Shown: one piece after another, positions 1-11,599 of the stretch
Numbering within the stretch: the stretch's first letter is position 1
Layout of the letters: every line of letters begins with the position of its first letter
DNA from: Capsicum annuum
Taxonomy: Eukaryota; Streptophyta; Magnoliopsida; Solanales; Solanaceae
Reading direction: 5' to 3'
NCBI RefSeq assembly: GCF_002878395.1
Contig: NC_061120.1
Coordinates: forward strand, 96,334,583 to 96,398,582
Length of the DNA: 64,000 nucleotides
Program-made: the position numbers and the translations under genes
The notes under the pieces: model-generated
Seen by the model: only the letters and a program-made list of their open reading frames with translations
Database searches by the model: none
Told to the model about the DNA's origin: nothing

Positions 1-780
1 TCCTACCATAAGAACTTGACATTCTTTTGGGTCAACCTAGTGAATGGTGCTCCATCATAAAAAAACTCTCGACAAATCTCTTATAGCACCCTGCTAGACC
101 AATGAAGCTCTAAATATAGGTTAGAGTCACTGGTCTAGGCCACTTTTTAGCTACGACTACCTTTTGTGGATCCAACATAATCTCTTTTTTTAGAAATAAC
201 ATGACCAAGAAAAGAGACATCGTCCAACAAAAACTCACACTTAGAGAAATTTCCATAAAAATGATGATCATTTAATGTTTGCGACACAGCACGAAGGTAA
301 TCGACATAACCTACCTTACTCTTAGAATATAGTAAGATCTCATTAATAAAGAAAATGATAAACAAAAATATAAATGGTGGAAGATCCTATTCATTAAATC
401 CATGAAAGTCATCGGGGCATTTGTCAATTCAAAATACATCACTCGGAACATATAATGACCGTATAGGGGCATATATGTAATCTTAGTTATATCCATCTCC
501 CTTATCTTAAGCTGATGATAACACGACCTAAGATCAATCTTAGAGAAACACTTTTCACCATAAAGCTAATGAAACAAATAATCAATCATAGGAAGAGGAT
601 AGTTATTCTTTATGATCATCTTATTTAACTAGAGATAATCAATGTACTTTCAAAGGAAACTATCCTTCTTACGCACAAACAACATGGAGGCACCTCGCAG
701 AGATATGCTAGCACAAATAAAACCTTTATATAAGAGATCCTTCAATTTCTCCTCAATCTCATTCAACTCTACCAGAGCCT
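1..780 (-). pseudogene. Element A reverse transcriptase, broken
   Basis: Minus-strand translations give the ordered RT blocks of gypsy elements. First comes a protease-RT linker (759-974, fragments such as FPRSFLMTFLVFLP). Then follow a KKDS segment near 640-680, a [17 protein letters not shown] block (311-496) matching the usual YGHYEFLVMSFGLTNAP region, and the catalytic block with [11 protein letters not shown] (147-365). Next is FLGHVIS, and at 1-140 a segment ending FTRLTQKNVKF, typical of the RT/RNase H connection. The catalytic pair normally reads D-D and here reads N-E, so polymerase activity is lost independently of the frameshifts. Blocks lie in different frames. Confidence 0.85.
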
Positions 781-948
781 TTCCATACAGAAGGATAGAG
801 ACAGATAAGTGTTCGAAATAAGATCAATCCCAAAATCAATTTCCTTATTGGGAGGAAAACCAGGAATGTCATCAGGAAAGACCTTGGGAAAGTCATTAAC
901 CATGGGAATGGATTCTTTAGAAGGACCTTTCGAGTTAGAATCTTTAAC

Positions 949-1451
949 TCAGACCACATAATACAAACACCCATTAGAAATTAACTTTTGGGCTCTATGA
1001 TATGAAATGAACTTCCCCTTAGGCACTAAAGAACCCCTTTCCCATAAAATGACTAGTTTATTAAGGAATTTAAATGTGATCGTATGGGTCCCACAATCTA
1101 AGGTGGCATAGCACGATTGTAGCCAATCCATCCCCAAAATAATATCAAAAGCAACTATATCTAACTCTATCAAGTCTACAAGAATTTCTCTGTCACTAAC
1201 ACATACCACACACCCCTATAGCTATTTTAACAATCATAGAGTCTCCTATAAGGGTATAAATGGAAGGGGAACTGACTGACACATAAGGCAACAATAAAAA
1301 AAATTGCCACAAATAGGGTTACATTGGACAGTGTGGACCCTAGATAAAGTAAATAATACACTTCACATGAGAAAAGTTTTAACATATCTGTAACAACATT
1401 GGGAGATGCCTCTAAATCTTTGAGAGATACAGGAGCATATAATTGATTCAA
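949..1451 (-). pseudogene. Element A retroviral-type aspartic protease, broken
   Basis: The segment 1227-1451 carries the N-terminal half (VVTDMLKLFSCEVYYLL then GSTLSNVT), and 949-1209 carries the C-terminal half (VAFDIILGMDWLQSCYATLD, then PKGKFISYHRAQKLIS). In the related copy at 31.9 kb the active-site block reads FDPGSTLSYVTP; here the catalytic Asp position reads YLGS, so the protease is inactive. A frame break separates the two halves. Position between gag and RT fits a gypsy polyprotein. Confidence 0.85.
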
Positions 1452-1749
1452 GCCAGTGTCAGTACCAAAAGCAAAAGAAAATGCTGAAGCAGCACCCTTC
1501 GATGCAGGGGTAGATGAAGAGGCAATAGAACCCTGGTAGCCCCTAAACCCATCCTAGTAGGATAGTCATGTTGTATCTGAACACTCTGACCATAACAAAA
1601 CACATTTGCTTCCCTTCTGCATAGAATCCACGGACCAACCTTCAACAAAATATACAAAGAAGGCAGGATGGAGCTGATTGAGCCCCACTATCTTAAGATT
1701 AGGCACCCAATTCCCAGAATCTACCATCAAACTAAGATCGATAATCACA

Positions 1750-2880
1750 CGATGGCTTTGGGTAGTGTGAACTAGCCTACAATAAAGAATCCAAACTCTC
1801 CCACTTTATCCTTAGCCACCTACCACCATCTCTACTACTTTGCTCAGTAGGCCTTGATTTCTTCCCTTGCCTTTTACTAAACTCAACCTTTCGTTTTTTC
1901 TCTTTATCCACTTATTGCATATACATGACTAAATGAGAGATATCCATGGCTTTGATGAATTAGGTGATTTTTCTCTTTAGGATCAACTCACGCAATAATC
2001 TTAAAGAAATCTTATGCATAATAGCCCGCATTATAGAAATCATCTCATGAACATATCTTGAGAACTGATGAAATTTCCAAGCATAATATTTATTAGACAT
2101 CCTACATTACTTCAAATTTACAAACTTTTCTACCTTTTCTTCCCTTAACACTTGAGGAAAGACGTAGTCAAAGAAAGCATTAGAGAAAACCTCACACACG
2201 GCAACATGTGCATCCTCACTTCTTGATTGTTCTACCTCTTTGTACCATTGGTATGCCACATCTTTCAATTAGTAGGAAGCGAACTCAATACCTTCAACCT
2301 TTGAAGCATGCATAATTCAAAATATTTTCTCCATTTCATTAGTAAAACTTTAATGATCCTCCTCAGCCTTGGTACTGAAAAACAAAGGAGGATACAACCT
2401 CATAAACTAGGCAACCCTTGTGGCCTCAAAACATAGACCAAACAGAGCACCACACTCAAGTTGTGAAGCCACAAATAATGTAAACATAGTAATGGAATAA
2501 TTGAACTCCGAATTGGTAGCATCCCATTGTATTGACTGAGGAGGAGGAGTTGACAGAACTAGTGGAACTCCTAGACCATCAGGTACCAGACCCCAAATCG
2601 AGTATGAACTACCTAAGTAGCGCGATCTCCATCAATGTCATTTTCAATCAAGAAGAAAGGGTTTGCAGGAAATTTAGATCTTCTTGGAGGCATGATCTGA
2701 AAGGCATGCAAACAAAAATCAGGAAGATCTAAGCTCTTAAACTCTATAACTCAAAACAAGACAACAAGAAGGTGAAACAATTCTAAATGCCTTCTAGCCT
2801 CTCAATTATATGTGTGGGGTGCTACACACTCATCAAAGAGAATCTACTTAACATGGGTTTGTGAACTCCCAATTGACCAT
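1750..2880 (-). pseudogene. Element A gag remnant
   Basis: The clearest stretch is about 2130-2420 on the minus strand, one frame with a few stops, containing KAEEDH, NEMEKIF, IMHASKVEGIEFASY, LKDVAYQWYKEVEQSRSED and NAFFDYVFPQVLREEKV. The same blocks recur in gag of element E (30.85-31.15 kb), which supports the call. The region toward 1750, where a zinc knuckle would be expected, is too decayed for me to point to all four metal ligands. A plus-strand ORF inside it (2532-2732) is a shadow. Confidence 0.8.
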
Positions 2881-2887
2881 GAACCTA

Positions 2888-2900
2888 GGCTCTGATACAA
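2888..2900 (-). other. Primer binding site of element A
   Basis: The plus strand reads ggctctgatacaa, which on the minus strand is TTGTATCAGAGCC. This differs by one base from TTGGTATCAGAGCC, the plant initiator-Met tRNA complementary site of many chromoviruses. It sits three bases inside the end of the LTR starting at 2904, the normal spacing. Confidence 0.85.
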
Positions 2901-2903
2901 ACT

Positions 2904-5032
2904 TGACATGACCCAAACTAGGGCCCTATCATGACGAAGCCCAACTAGGATCACAGATCGCCCCATTAGCCTAACCTAACCATAATATCAAACCACAAAT
3001 ATGAAATGAACTCCAAACATATAACAATATAGAGAAAAAATAATACTAATAAACATTACTTAAGAAATATATAATCCAACCGTTAAGGTCACATACAACA
3101 TCCAACCTACCCAAGTCCACAGTTATCCAAGAAGTTTCTACAAATTCAAAGTCAATAATATGTCGGGAAAAGACACCGACAATAGCCGAAAACCAAGTCA
3201 AAAAAGTTTGTGACACAAGGTAAAAATAATATGAAATGTGTGCCTTTCGAGTATGGAAGCGAACCACTTTAATGTAAACCCTAGAATTTCCCGCACACCT
3301 AATAACTGTACAGGAAGAGAAGAAGAAGCTCCAGCCCCAGTATCTTCTGGGGATACAGCTTCAGAAGACGGTTATTGATTGGAATGCTAGAATGTAACTA
3401 ATGGATAAGGATTAATTAATGCCATTAGTTTAAGTTTATTTAATTAATGTATATAACCAATGCAATATTTATATATACATACAAAACTAGGATAGGGAAT
3501 GATATTAATATGAACTTTTAAATCATTAACCTTGGAAGTATAGCCTTGCCATGCAGAATTCACCCATGGGCTCTATGGGGCTAGTGTCACTAACTTAATG
3601 GGCCCCAACGTATATTTGTCGTATTATGCAGAGAGAATACAACATGACTGGTACATCTCCAAGAGTATAAGTGGACATCATGTATATGGTCACCATGACT
3701 AACCTCACACCGGCAAATCCTAAGTTTCTAGCTTTGGTCCCCCTGGACCTCCTCCTTCCACGACTGGACAAATATCTCACTTTAAGTCCTAAATTAAACC
3801 ATTCACGATCAACCAATCAGTTAGTCAATTTTTAACCAAAGGAACTTCATTGGTATCATCATACCAATAGTACTTGAAAGTATACATATGCCATTAACTA
3901 TATCAATCAACCACTCATAAGATTTTAGGGATCTAACCCATCGCACATCAAGATCACTCATTAACTTTAAGGTTTAGGGACTCGAACCCGTTATAATCAA
4001 TTAAACCACAAGGTTTCTATTTAAACCATTTCATTGCCAATAAGGCCCTTACAAAACCATTTGCAAACCATTAATACTAATTAAGCCATGGACTTTGTTT
4101 AAAATACCATTAACATATGACGTGTAATTTCTTTTATATATTTTGCACAAACACCTTGTCGTCAAACCTTTAATTAAGCGAAAACCAATGTAAAACCATT
4201 AAGGTTAGTGTTACCAATGACCCATTTACTAAACCACAATCAACAAACACCCACATAACCAAACCATTACCAAAATCATGTGAAAATATTATTTAAATCA
4301 ACAGTAAATAATACTCATTAATATGCACTAAAACCCTCAACATTTGATTTCAAAACCACCATTTTAGATTTAAATTCAATGCTCAAACACATGATATTTT
4401 CGAACTAACAATAAAGGAAGAGTTACATGTCTTATACAAGATGATTCTCGGGGATAGTTTTGGTCCTTATGTCTCAAGATGGCTTATTTGATAAACCCTA
4501 GCCACAATCTTTTATGAAGAGGTTTAGAGAGGATTTAGGATTTTCTTTGATCTATTTTATGTGAAGAATGAAGGTCCAAGTCCAAAAATGTCCACAACTT
4601 TATAAACTGAAAATTATGCCTAAGATGGTATGACTTACCCCTTTAACTAGTACCCTATGGTACTAGTGGTACCTCAACTCATACCCTAGACCTCCTTATG
4701 GACCCCTAAGCTTACCAACATACAAATCCACATGAATGACTCATACTCTAAGTTATGAGTGATACCCTACAACCCATACCCAAGTTTGAATACCTTTCCC
4801 CAAACTTCAAGCATCATACGACTAGGTAATATATGACCTGTACACTAACATACAACTTAGGCGAGGCTAAACTGTACCTTGGACAGAATGTAACCCCCAC
4901 TACACTACCTAACAGATGAGTGAGAGGACCGTAAGTCATATCCTAGGGTACGACAAGTACCCTTGAGTCGTACCTTGCCAAGAAACATCAACCAAGGGAA
5001 TTATTCCAAGGCTTCAAATCCTAGGTATTTCA
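2904..5032 (-). repeat. Element A 5' LTR (~2.1 kb)
   Basis: The left boundary is set by the PBS; the LTR ends on the minus strand in ...GGGTCATGTCA. The right boundary, near 5032, is inferred by matching the right ends of LTR X1 and X2 (plus-strand gggtgtttca; here aggtatttca). The segment is a distant relative of LTRs X and E: a run of aaaccatt-rich sequence, a 'gggctctatggggctagtg' block near 3568, and a repeated 'gtaccctatggtactag' style tract near 4640-4680. No coding potential. The start is approximate to about 10 bp. Confidence 0.7.
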
Positions 5033-5604
5033 TTAAGAACTAGTTGGCTGCTTAAGTGGACTTTGCTTAAGCGACCCAAAGGCTTCTTAATCGAATACAA
5101 CAACTAGAGACTTGGAATTTTTTAGACTCTCCACCAACCCCTTGGGATTAATTCAAAGTCTCGTACATGCAGACACTATGCTATCCCATAAAATTCAATA
5201 TTTTTAACTAAATGCCATAACTAAAATTTTTATTCGAGGTTTGGTCGATGAAAAGTTGGTCCAACACCCACATGTAATTTTTCTTAACTTCCAAAAAATA
5301 GCCAAAAATGAGTTTCAAAGCCTTGAGACCCAAACCAAGGGTTCATCTAGCCTATAATAAATGTTCCTGAGCTATTAGAACTGTAAGAATTGGCATACAA
5401 AGTATTCCGGTTGATGTTTTTCATGGTATCCAATTCTAACCATAGATAAAATCAAAATAGGCAATTGTCTTTAAAACCGAATGAACTACCTGGTAATAAA
5501 GTTGTCAGCTCCTGCAAGTCATAAATGATTTGGGGCAGAGATATTATTTCTCTTGAAAATAAAAATATATGGAAATATACAAAATGATATGAAGGGTCAT
5601 TATA
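5033..5604 (-). repeat. Fragment of a T-family LTR (same family as element B LTR)
   Basis: This stretch aligns by eye with the right end of the element B 5' LTR (about 22070-22627): shared blocks include tccaacacccacatgta, gagacccaaaccaagggttc, ggcaattgt and caagtcataaatgatttggg. It ends at gggtcattata, the minus-strand start TGTAATGACC of this LTR family with one base changed. The left part is missing because element A begins at its edge, which suggests that A inserted into this LTR; the other half would lie left of the window. Confidence 0.7.
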
Positions 5605-6280
5605 ATATTTCTAAACAAACTCACCATATCTTGGCTGGAACCTTACAATAATAAATTGTATCAAATTTAGGGACATCCATTCTATTTTCTTCTTGCGCTA
5701 TAGATTTATCTTTTTATTTATTTCTATTATCTTTCTTTCTCTACCCTATAAACATAAGGCCATATTGGTCAGTTGGTGATGATATTTAGGTAAATGTAGA
5801 TGGTGACTATTTGTCCTCCAAAGTTATGTTTCTTCCAAAGGCTCTTTTAATGTACATAGGTAAGTGTTTTAATATTAAATCTAATAATTATTAAAACTCT
5901 TTAATGTCAATTGAATATATTGCGTGTTTGTAGAATAATTCAAAGATTTTACAATTGTTTGTATCATTCTTGAGTCTACTGTGGAATAATATTTAATTAT
6001 ATGAGGTTTTCCTTTATGTTCTTGTTGGCATATCTCCTTGGATTTAATTTTGATAGTATATGAAAATATTTGTTTATTGTTGGGATATAGGATTATATAA
6101 TTAGTGATAAATCATCTTAAAAATCTTTTTAATTGGTATTACGTGAACTTCTATTTTAAATCTTATGAGGACTTGGAGAATTTAAGATGCAACATATTTT
6201 TTGAGAAAAGTAATACAATCATTGTTTTCTGGTCTCGATAGAGTGAGTTACATCTGAATCTATGTTGTTGTAGAACTTGT
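5605..6280. other. Unassigned AT-rich stretch between LTR fragments
   Basis: I could not match this to any element in the window. It is AT-rich and contains pyrimidine tracts (about 5690-5745). One short open segment (5791-5860, plus strand) is bordered by a splice-acceptor-like atatttag and a donor-like gtaagt. The bases just right of 5604 could be the extreme 3' internal tail of the T-family element, but the similarity is weak. No gene is called. Confidence 0.4.
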
Positions 6281-6846
6281 TGCAACCCGATTTATGAATT
6301 ATGACGGCACCTACTTTATGCCACAATTAGATAAGCCAAACCATAGGCCGAAGTTATAAGAATGAAACAATTCAATGAAAAAATGGCATAAAATATTAGA
6401 AATTTTCTAGAAAATAGTTATAATAATATATCAGATAAGTAATAGTTTTTATAGTACTAATAAAAAGGATAAATAAGATGAAGAGAACATCTCATTGTTT
6501 ATACAAGAGCTACAAACAAAATGAATATTACTATTGTCTACACAAGAGCAACAAACAAAAGGAATATTAGTATTGTCCATACAAGAGCTACAAATAAAAG
6601 GAATATTAGTATTGTAATAGTCAAATACAAATAATTCTTAAATAATGATAGACGAGATATAGATGGTAAAGGGAAAAAGGGAATTTCTGACTCCAGAAGC
6701 TCACCCTATCATCCAATTAAAATCAGCACGATCTCGACGTCAATGATGGCCACTAGGAATCCGATATGAACAAAAAAGGTACATTAGTATAGTATGAGTA
6801 CCAAATCCATGGGTGCTTAGTAAGTATCGTTGGACGACTGAGCTAT
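6281..6846 (-). repeat. T-family LTR fragment, left half, interrupted by element X
   Basis: Aligns by eye with the left part of the element B 5' LTR (19520-19990). Shared blocks include tatgacggcacc versus gtgatggcacc, aagccaaacca, gaaaaagggaattt, agctcacc, gagtaccaaatccatgggtgct and gtaagtatc. It breaks off exactly where element X starts. A little of it may resume right of 11568 (tataatataatataatac versus tataaaataaaatac in B) before similarity is lost near 11600. Confidence 0.7.
6501..6617. repeat. 39-bp tandem repeat, three copies
   Basis: Three consecutive 39-bp units start at 6501, 6540 and 6579, each beginning a(t/c)acaagagc and ending attgtct, attgtcc or attgtaa. They differ at only a few positions. 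The corresponding place in the element B LTR (about 19730-19770) holds a single degenerate unit (aagagctactacaaataaaa), so the expansion is specific to this copy. Confidence 0.9.
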
Positions 6847-9312
6847 TGACTTGACCTGACCCGGGGCCTTATCGTAATGAGCATCCCAAGACCGACCAAG
6901 ATTGGAGGCCACCTCCGTCACCAAACCCAATCTCCTACCGCCTACCTTGATTTGGCTGAATTTTGAAAATATAATAAGATAGCAAAATTATCAAAATTAA
7001 AGACTCTGGGATAGGTCTATTACCGAGACCGACCCAGTCGAGTCTCACCATCCCACGCCAATCGTCCAATAATACCGTGCCAAACAACAACCATAGATGC
7101 ATTCATAACTAAATATTTTCCATTAATAATTAGATATATAATCAAAAATAAAAGAGGATAGAGCAAAAAATAATCCCGTCAACCAGTGTCAGCCCTAATA
7201 CCAATGCCAATAATAATGTTAACACTAATACCAATCCCGCCCATTCCAAACCATAGTAATTTCACAAATGTCTCTAACTAAAAGGATGCAAAAATCAAGT
7301 TGGGACATGCCCCCAACCATAGCCAAAACCAATATCTGTAAAATAATAAAAGTATTAAATAACATACATGAAATAGAGCCTTCGGGAAAGATGAAAGCTC
7401 ACCACTTTAATCCTAATCTGACCCCTTAATATTCGGATACTAAGTAGGAGGACTAGAATAGTTGGTTCCTACATCACATGGGGATACAGCCGTCTGATGA
7501 TGGGTTAGCGGGTGAAAGCTAGCATGAACTCATGAGAAGGATAAAATAAATCCATTTAATAAAACCAACTAAAACCATGAACATTCAAAAAAAACTACAC
7601 ACGTATATAACCATGTCAGGAAGGGGAACTGGGTTTAACATGTATTTAAAACCATTAACTTAGGTATGTGAAGCTTAACCATCCTAAAACCACCCACGGG
7701 CTACATGGGTCCAGTGTAAAACTTTAAACAGGCCCCGATGTCTTTAACCGCATGAACCAGAGATACCATAAGAGTCAGGAATTCCCATGTACCCTTTATT
7801 CTCAATGATACATATATGTAGTGTACTTAGTGGATTCCCGTGTACCTCATATTTTGATATAAGCTTTCCCTGACCTACCCCTCGTGTCAAAAAACATGAG
7901 TTTCTGATGTTCATACATTGGACTTTCACCTTCATGGTTAGCTTTCACACCCCACCATTATTGCCTAATTAAAACCATTTTGCTTCCAAAATATAATTCC
8001 ATTATTATTAAATGAGGCTATTAGATTATGGTATTGTGATAACGACTATAACTTCCAAGTGTTGTCCTTAGCCATACATTTTAATTGTCAAGGACTTCCC
8101 ATGTACCCATAGTCCATGTTATCCAATTAACTTGGGGATTCCCATGAACCCCACATGTATTCATTACTATATTAACTTGGGGGATTCCATTATACCCCAC
8201 AAGTATGTTTATTAAGACAAATCATCCCAAAACTATTTAAACCATTTACGGTTCCACTACCAAGTTCAAACCAATTAATTGTTCCATTAGAAATCCAATT
8301 ACATATTAAAATCATTATCATAGGCATTTTATCAAACATATTGGCGGCATATTATTTCTGAAATGAAAAACCATTCCATGAAATACAATTATACAAAACA
8401 ACCATCAAAACATAATCAAAGCATAAGAAAATCATAACCAAACATTTATAACCAAAATCCCCAAATTATATTTTAAAACCAAAATCATACATAATTCAAA
8501 CCATTAAAACATTGTATAAAATCATGCCTTTAGTTAGAACAAAAAATAAGAGAAGAGAACATTCCTGAAACTCAGAAGATGGTGTAGAAAAGTGACTAAG
8601 ACAAGCCCCAATTTACTCCTTAAGATGTAACCCCCGCTTTCTTTTCCCAAGAACTCTAGGGTGGCTTTAAGAGTGTTTTCTATGTGTTTAAGAATAGAAT
8701 AGTATCGAAAATAAACACCGAATAGGAATATAAGTTGTGGGGCCTTATTAGGATAAGTGGGGAAATGTCCAGATTCCCCTCACTTAAACTACATTAAATT
8801 CTTATCACAGGGAATGAATGACCCTTACGAGTCATACCCATCTTGTACAAATGATACCTACCTCTCATACCCTAGGCTTTTCCCCTTAGACAAAACGCTG
8901 TCCAAGGTGATACATACCCAAACCAAAGTTGTATCAAAGCTTATGACTAGTACCCATAATCCATACCCTTGGCAGTATAGTATCCCTTGAGGTTTGAACA
9001 CTATTAACTATATCAGTCCTGGGTATGACTTGTACCCTGGCTTGTGGCATATGGTAAGGCACTCGTACTCAGAAACAACCTATGTCATGAAGTCTATGGT
9101 TAAGTGAATTAACCAAACAAGCCATATACACCGATACAACTCATAGAACCCAAGTCATACCTGTTCTAATTCACCCCACCAACAAACACTGGTCAGCATA
9201 TGACTTGAACATACCACCCATACCCAGTGTATAACTCAGTCCCTAATTCGTATCTTTCCTTGAAACCAAAAATCAAAGAAATTTTCTAAGGTCTATACAC
9301 AAGGGTGTTTCA
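6847..9312 (-). repeat. Element X 3' LTR (X1)
   Basis: Left end tgacttgacctgacccgggg reads on the minus strand as ...GGGTCAGGTCAAGTCA, like the LTR ends of A and E. Right end gggtgtttca gives the minus-strand start TGAAACACCC. It aligns by eye with X2 over 7395-9312 (for example tggggatacagcc, cacccacgggctacatgggtcc, gattccattatacccc, cattgtataaaatcatgcc). ORFs inside (7744-7935, 8757-8990) are chance openings in LTR sequence. Confidence 0.75.
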
Positions 9313-9655
9313 GTATTTTCCATGACGAATATTCATCCTCAAATGATGGAAAAAGTAGGGTAAACACAAGCATGATTCATTTATATTATAAAATATATAT
9401 CCAATATTTAACAAAGTTTGAAAACAATGATACAAAGCTATTAATCTTTCTTTTAAAAAACTCATAAAATTAAGATATGTTAAAGAACAGATAACTTTTG
9501 AATGAATCCTAGGAGGAGAAAACAGATGCAGATACTTGGACTTTATGTCCTCCTCTTCTTTCCATGTAGCTTCTTCCACCTTTTTGTTATGCCATAGAAC
9601 ATTAACCGAAGCCATATCCTTAGTTTGTAACTAATGAACCTGCCTATAAAAGACC
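9313..9655 (-). pseudogene. Element X: chromodomain-like C-terminus of pol
   Basis: The minus-strand frame over about 9490-9655 reads a partly open string with VFYRQVH, MASVNVLWHN, KKVEEATWKEEEDIKSKY and LHLF. That is the tail that follows integrase in chromoviruses (a shadow-chromodomain-like fold thought to guide integration to chromatin). The ORF continues to 9313 with non-conserved residues into the 3' untranslated tail. The same motif occurs in E copy 1 (35.09-35.25 kb) and B (14.4-14.56 kb). Nothing of RT or integrase catalytic parts remains. Immediately left, the tail gaggatgaatattcg on the minus strand precedes the LTR, as in E. Confidence 0.85.
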
Positions 9656-11568
9656 TGAACACTTTAATCCAAAGTAACCCCTGAATATGTGAATATTAAA
9701 TAGAAGGAGTAGAATGGTCGATTCCAACATCGCATGGGGATAAAGCCACCCGAAGATGGGTTAGAAAGTGAATACTATCATGAACTTAGGATAAGTATAA
9801 AATAATGCCATTTAAAAAAACCAAGTAAAATAATTCATATGTATACAACCATACAAATATATATAACTATGTCTAGAAAGTTAACTGGGTTTAGCATGCA
9901 TTTATAACCTTTATCCCGAGTATGAGAAGCTTAGCCTTCCTAAAACCACCCACAATATATATGGGTCAAGTGTAACCCCCTGAATGGGCCCTCACACATA
10001 TAGCCGCACAAATCAGAGATACCATAAAAGTCGAGAATTCCTGTGTACTTTTCACTCTCTATGATACATATGTACAGTGTACGTAGAGGATTACCATAAA
10101 CCTCATAGTCTCATATAAGGTTGCCATGACCTACCCTTCATGTTGGCAAACATAAGTTTTTGATGTCCATCTATTGGACTCCCACCTTCACGATTAGCTT
10201 AAACACTGCGCCAATATTTCCTAATTAAAACCATTTTCCAACCAACACATTATTACATTATTATTAACCGAGGCTATTAGATAGTTTTATCATCATAATG
10301 ACTATAACTTGCAAGTGTTTTCCTTAGCCATAATTTTTAATTTTTAAGGGATTCCCATGTACCCATAGATGATACTATCTAGTTGACTTAGGGGATTCCC
10401 ACGTACATAAACTTGGGGGATTCCATTATACCCCACAAGTAGCTTTATTAAGCCAAAACATTCAAATACTATTTAAACCATTTAGGGTTCTATTACCAAG
10501 TTCAAACCATATAATAGTTCTGTTAGAAATCCAATTACATAGTAAAATCATTATTATATGAATTTTATCAAACATATTAGGGGCCTAGTATTTTTGAAAC
10601 CAAAATCAATAACCAATAACCATTCCATGCTATCCAATTACCCAAAACCACTATTAAAACATAATTAAAGCATAAGAAAACCATAACAAAGCATTTATAA
10701 TCTAAATCCCCAAATCATATTTGAAAACCCAAAATCAAAAAAAATCCAAACCATGAAAACATTGTATAAAATCATGCCTTTAGTTAGAACTAACAATGAT
10801 GGAAGAGAACATGGCTTAAAAAAAGAGGAAGGTGGAGAGAAGTTACCAAGACGAGCCCCGATTTACTCTTTAAGGTGAAACCCTAGCTTACTTTGCCCAA
10901 GAACTCTAGACAAGATTTATGAGTGTTTTATAAGTGTTTAAGAATAGAATAGCAGGAAAAAAGGCTTCCCAATAAGAATATATGTTGTAGGGCCTTATTA
11001 GGGTAAGTGGGGAAATGTCTTGATTGCCCTCACTTAAATTGAATTTAATTCCCTTCATAGGGTACGACTGACCCTTGTGAGTCTTAGCCATCATATACGA
11101 ATAGTGCCCATTATTCGTACCCTAAACTTTCCCCCTTGCACCCAACACTGTCCAAGGTACGACACACCCAAGCCCAAGTCATATCTAACTGTACGACTAG
11201 TAACCATAAACTGTACCCCTAGCAAAATAGAATCCCAAGAGGTTTGAACATTGTCTAGTATACGATTCATTGATATGACTAGTACCTTGGCTACGGCTCA
11301 TGGTGAGGCACTCATATCAGATACACCCTAAGTTACTAAGTCTAAGGTAAAGTGAAGTAACCAAACAACCTGTATCCACCGATACAACTCATACCGCCCA
11401 AGTTGTACTCATTATAATAACTAAATCTACCCCACCAAACAATAATGGTCAGCATACGACTAGACCATACTAGCAGTACCTTGTGTAATACTCCTTTCTT
11501 AAGTTGTATCTTGCCTAAAAAACAAAAATCAAGGAAATTATAGAAGGTCCAAAAACCAGGGTGTTTCA
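9656..11568 (-). repeat. Element X 5' LTR (X2), truncated at its 3' end
   Basis: Matches X1 from cactttaatcc near 9660 (X1 near 7403) to the shared right end gggtgtttca. The minus-strand 3' part (U5 side) and PBS are missing. Divergence from X1 is clear by eye (frequent substitutions and small gaps), indicating an old insertion. ORFs 10906-11094 and 11342-11590 are shadows. Confidence 0.75.
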
Positions 11569-11599
11569 GGTATAATATAATATAATACAATTAATATGC

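Larger units (their letters stand above)
1..2903 (-). mobile_element. Element A: decayed Ty3/gypsy internal region (gag-pol), left part outside window
   Basis: Read on the minus strand, the order from right to left is PBS, gag, protease, RT, which is the gypsy order; RNase H and integrase lie beyond the window's left edge. The frames are split by many stops and shifts, so the copy is dead. The adjoining LTR (2904-5032) is on the right, as expected for the 5' LTR of a minus-strand element. Assignment to the chromovirus group is inferred from the PBS, protease and RT motif style, because the diagnostic C-terminal tail is not in view. Confidence 0.85.
6847..11568 (-). mobile_element. Element X: gypsy element reduced to two LTRs and a ~340-bp internal remnant
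   Basis: Two similar LTR segments in the same orientation (6847-9312 and 9656-11568) flank only the last part of pol. Minus-strand order is truncated 5' LTR (right), chromodomain-like end, purine-rich tail, 3' LTR (left). The 5' LTR lacks about 550 bp that its partner has at 6847-7395, and PBS, gag and most of pol are gone, so one deletion seems to run from within the 5' LTR to just before the chromodomain. Flanking pentamers gctat (6842-6846) and ggtat (11569-11573) match at four of five bases and may be the target duplication. Confidence 0.75.

Noticed and set aside
2532..2732. 66-codon plus-strand ORF
   Set aside because: Shadow of minus-strand gag of element A.
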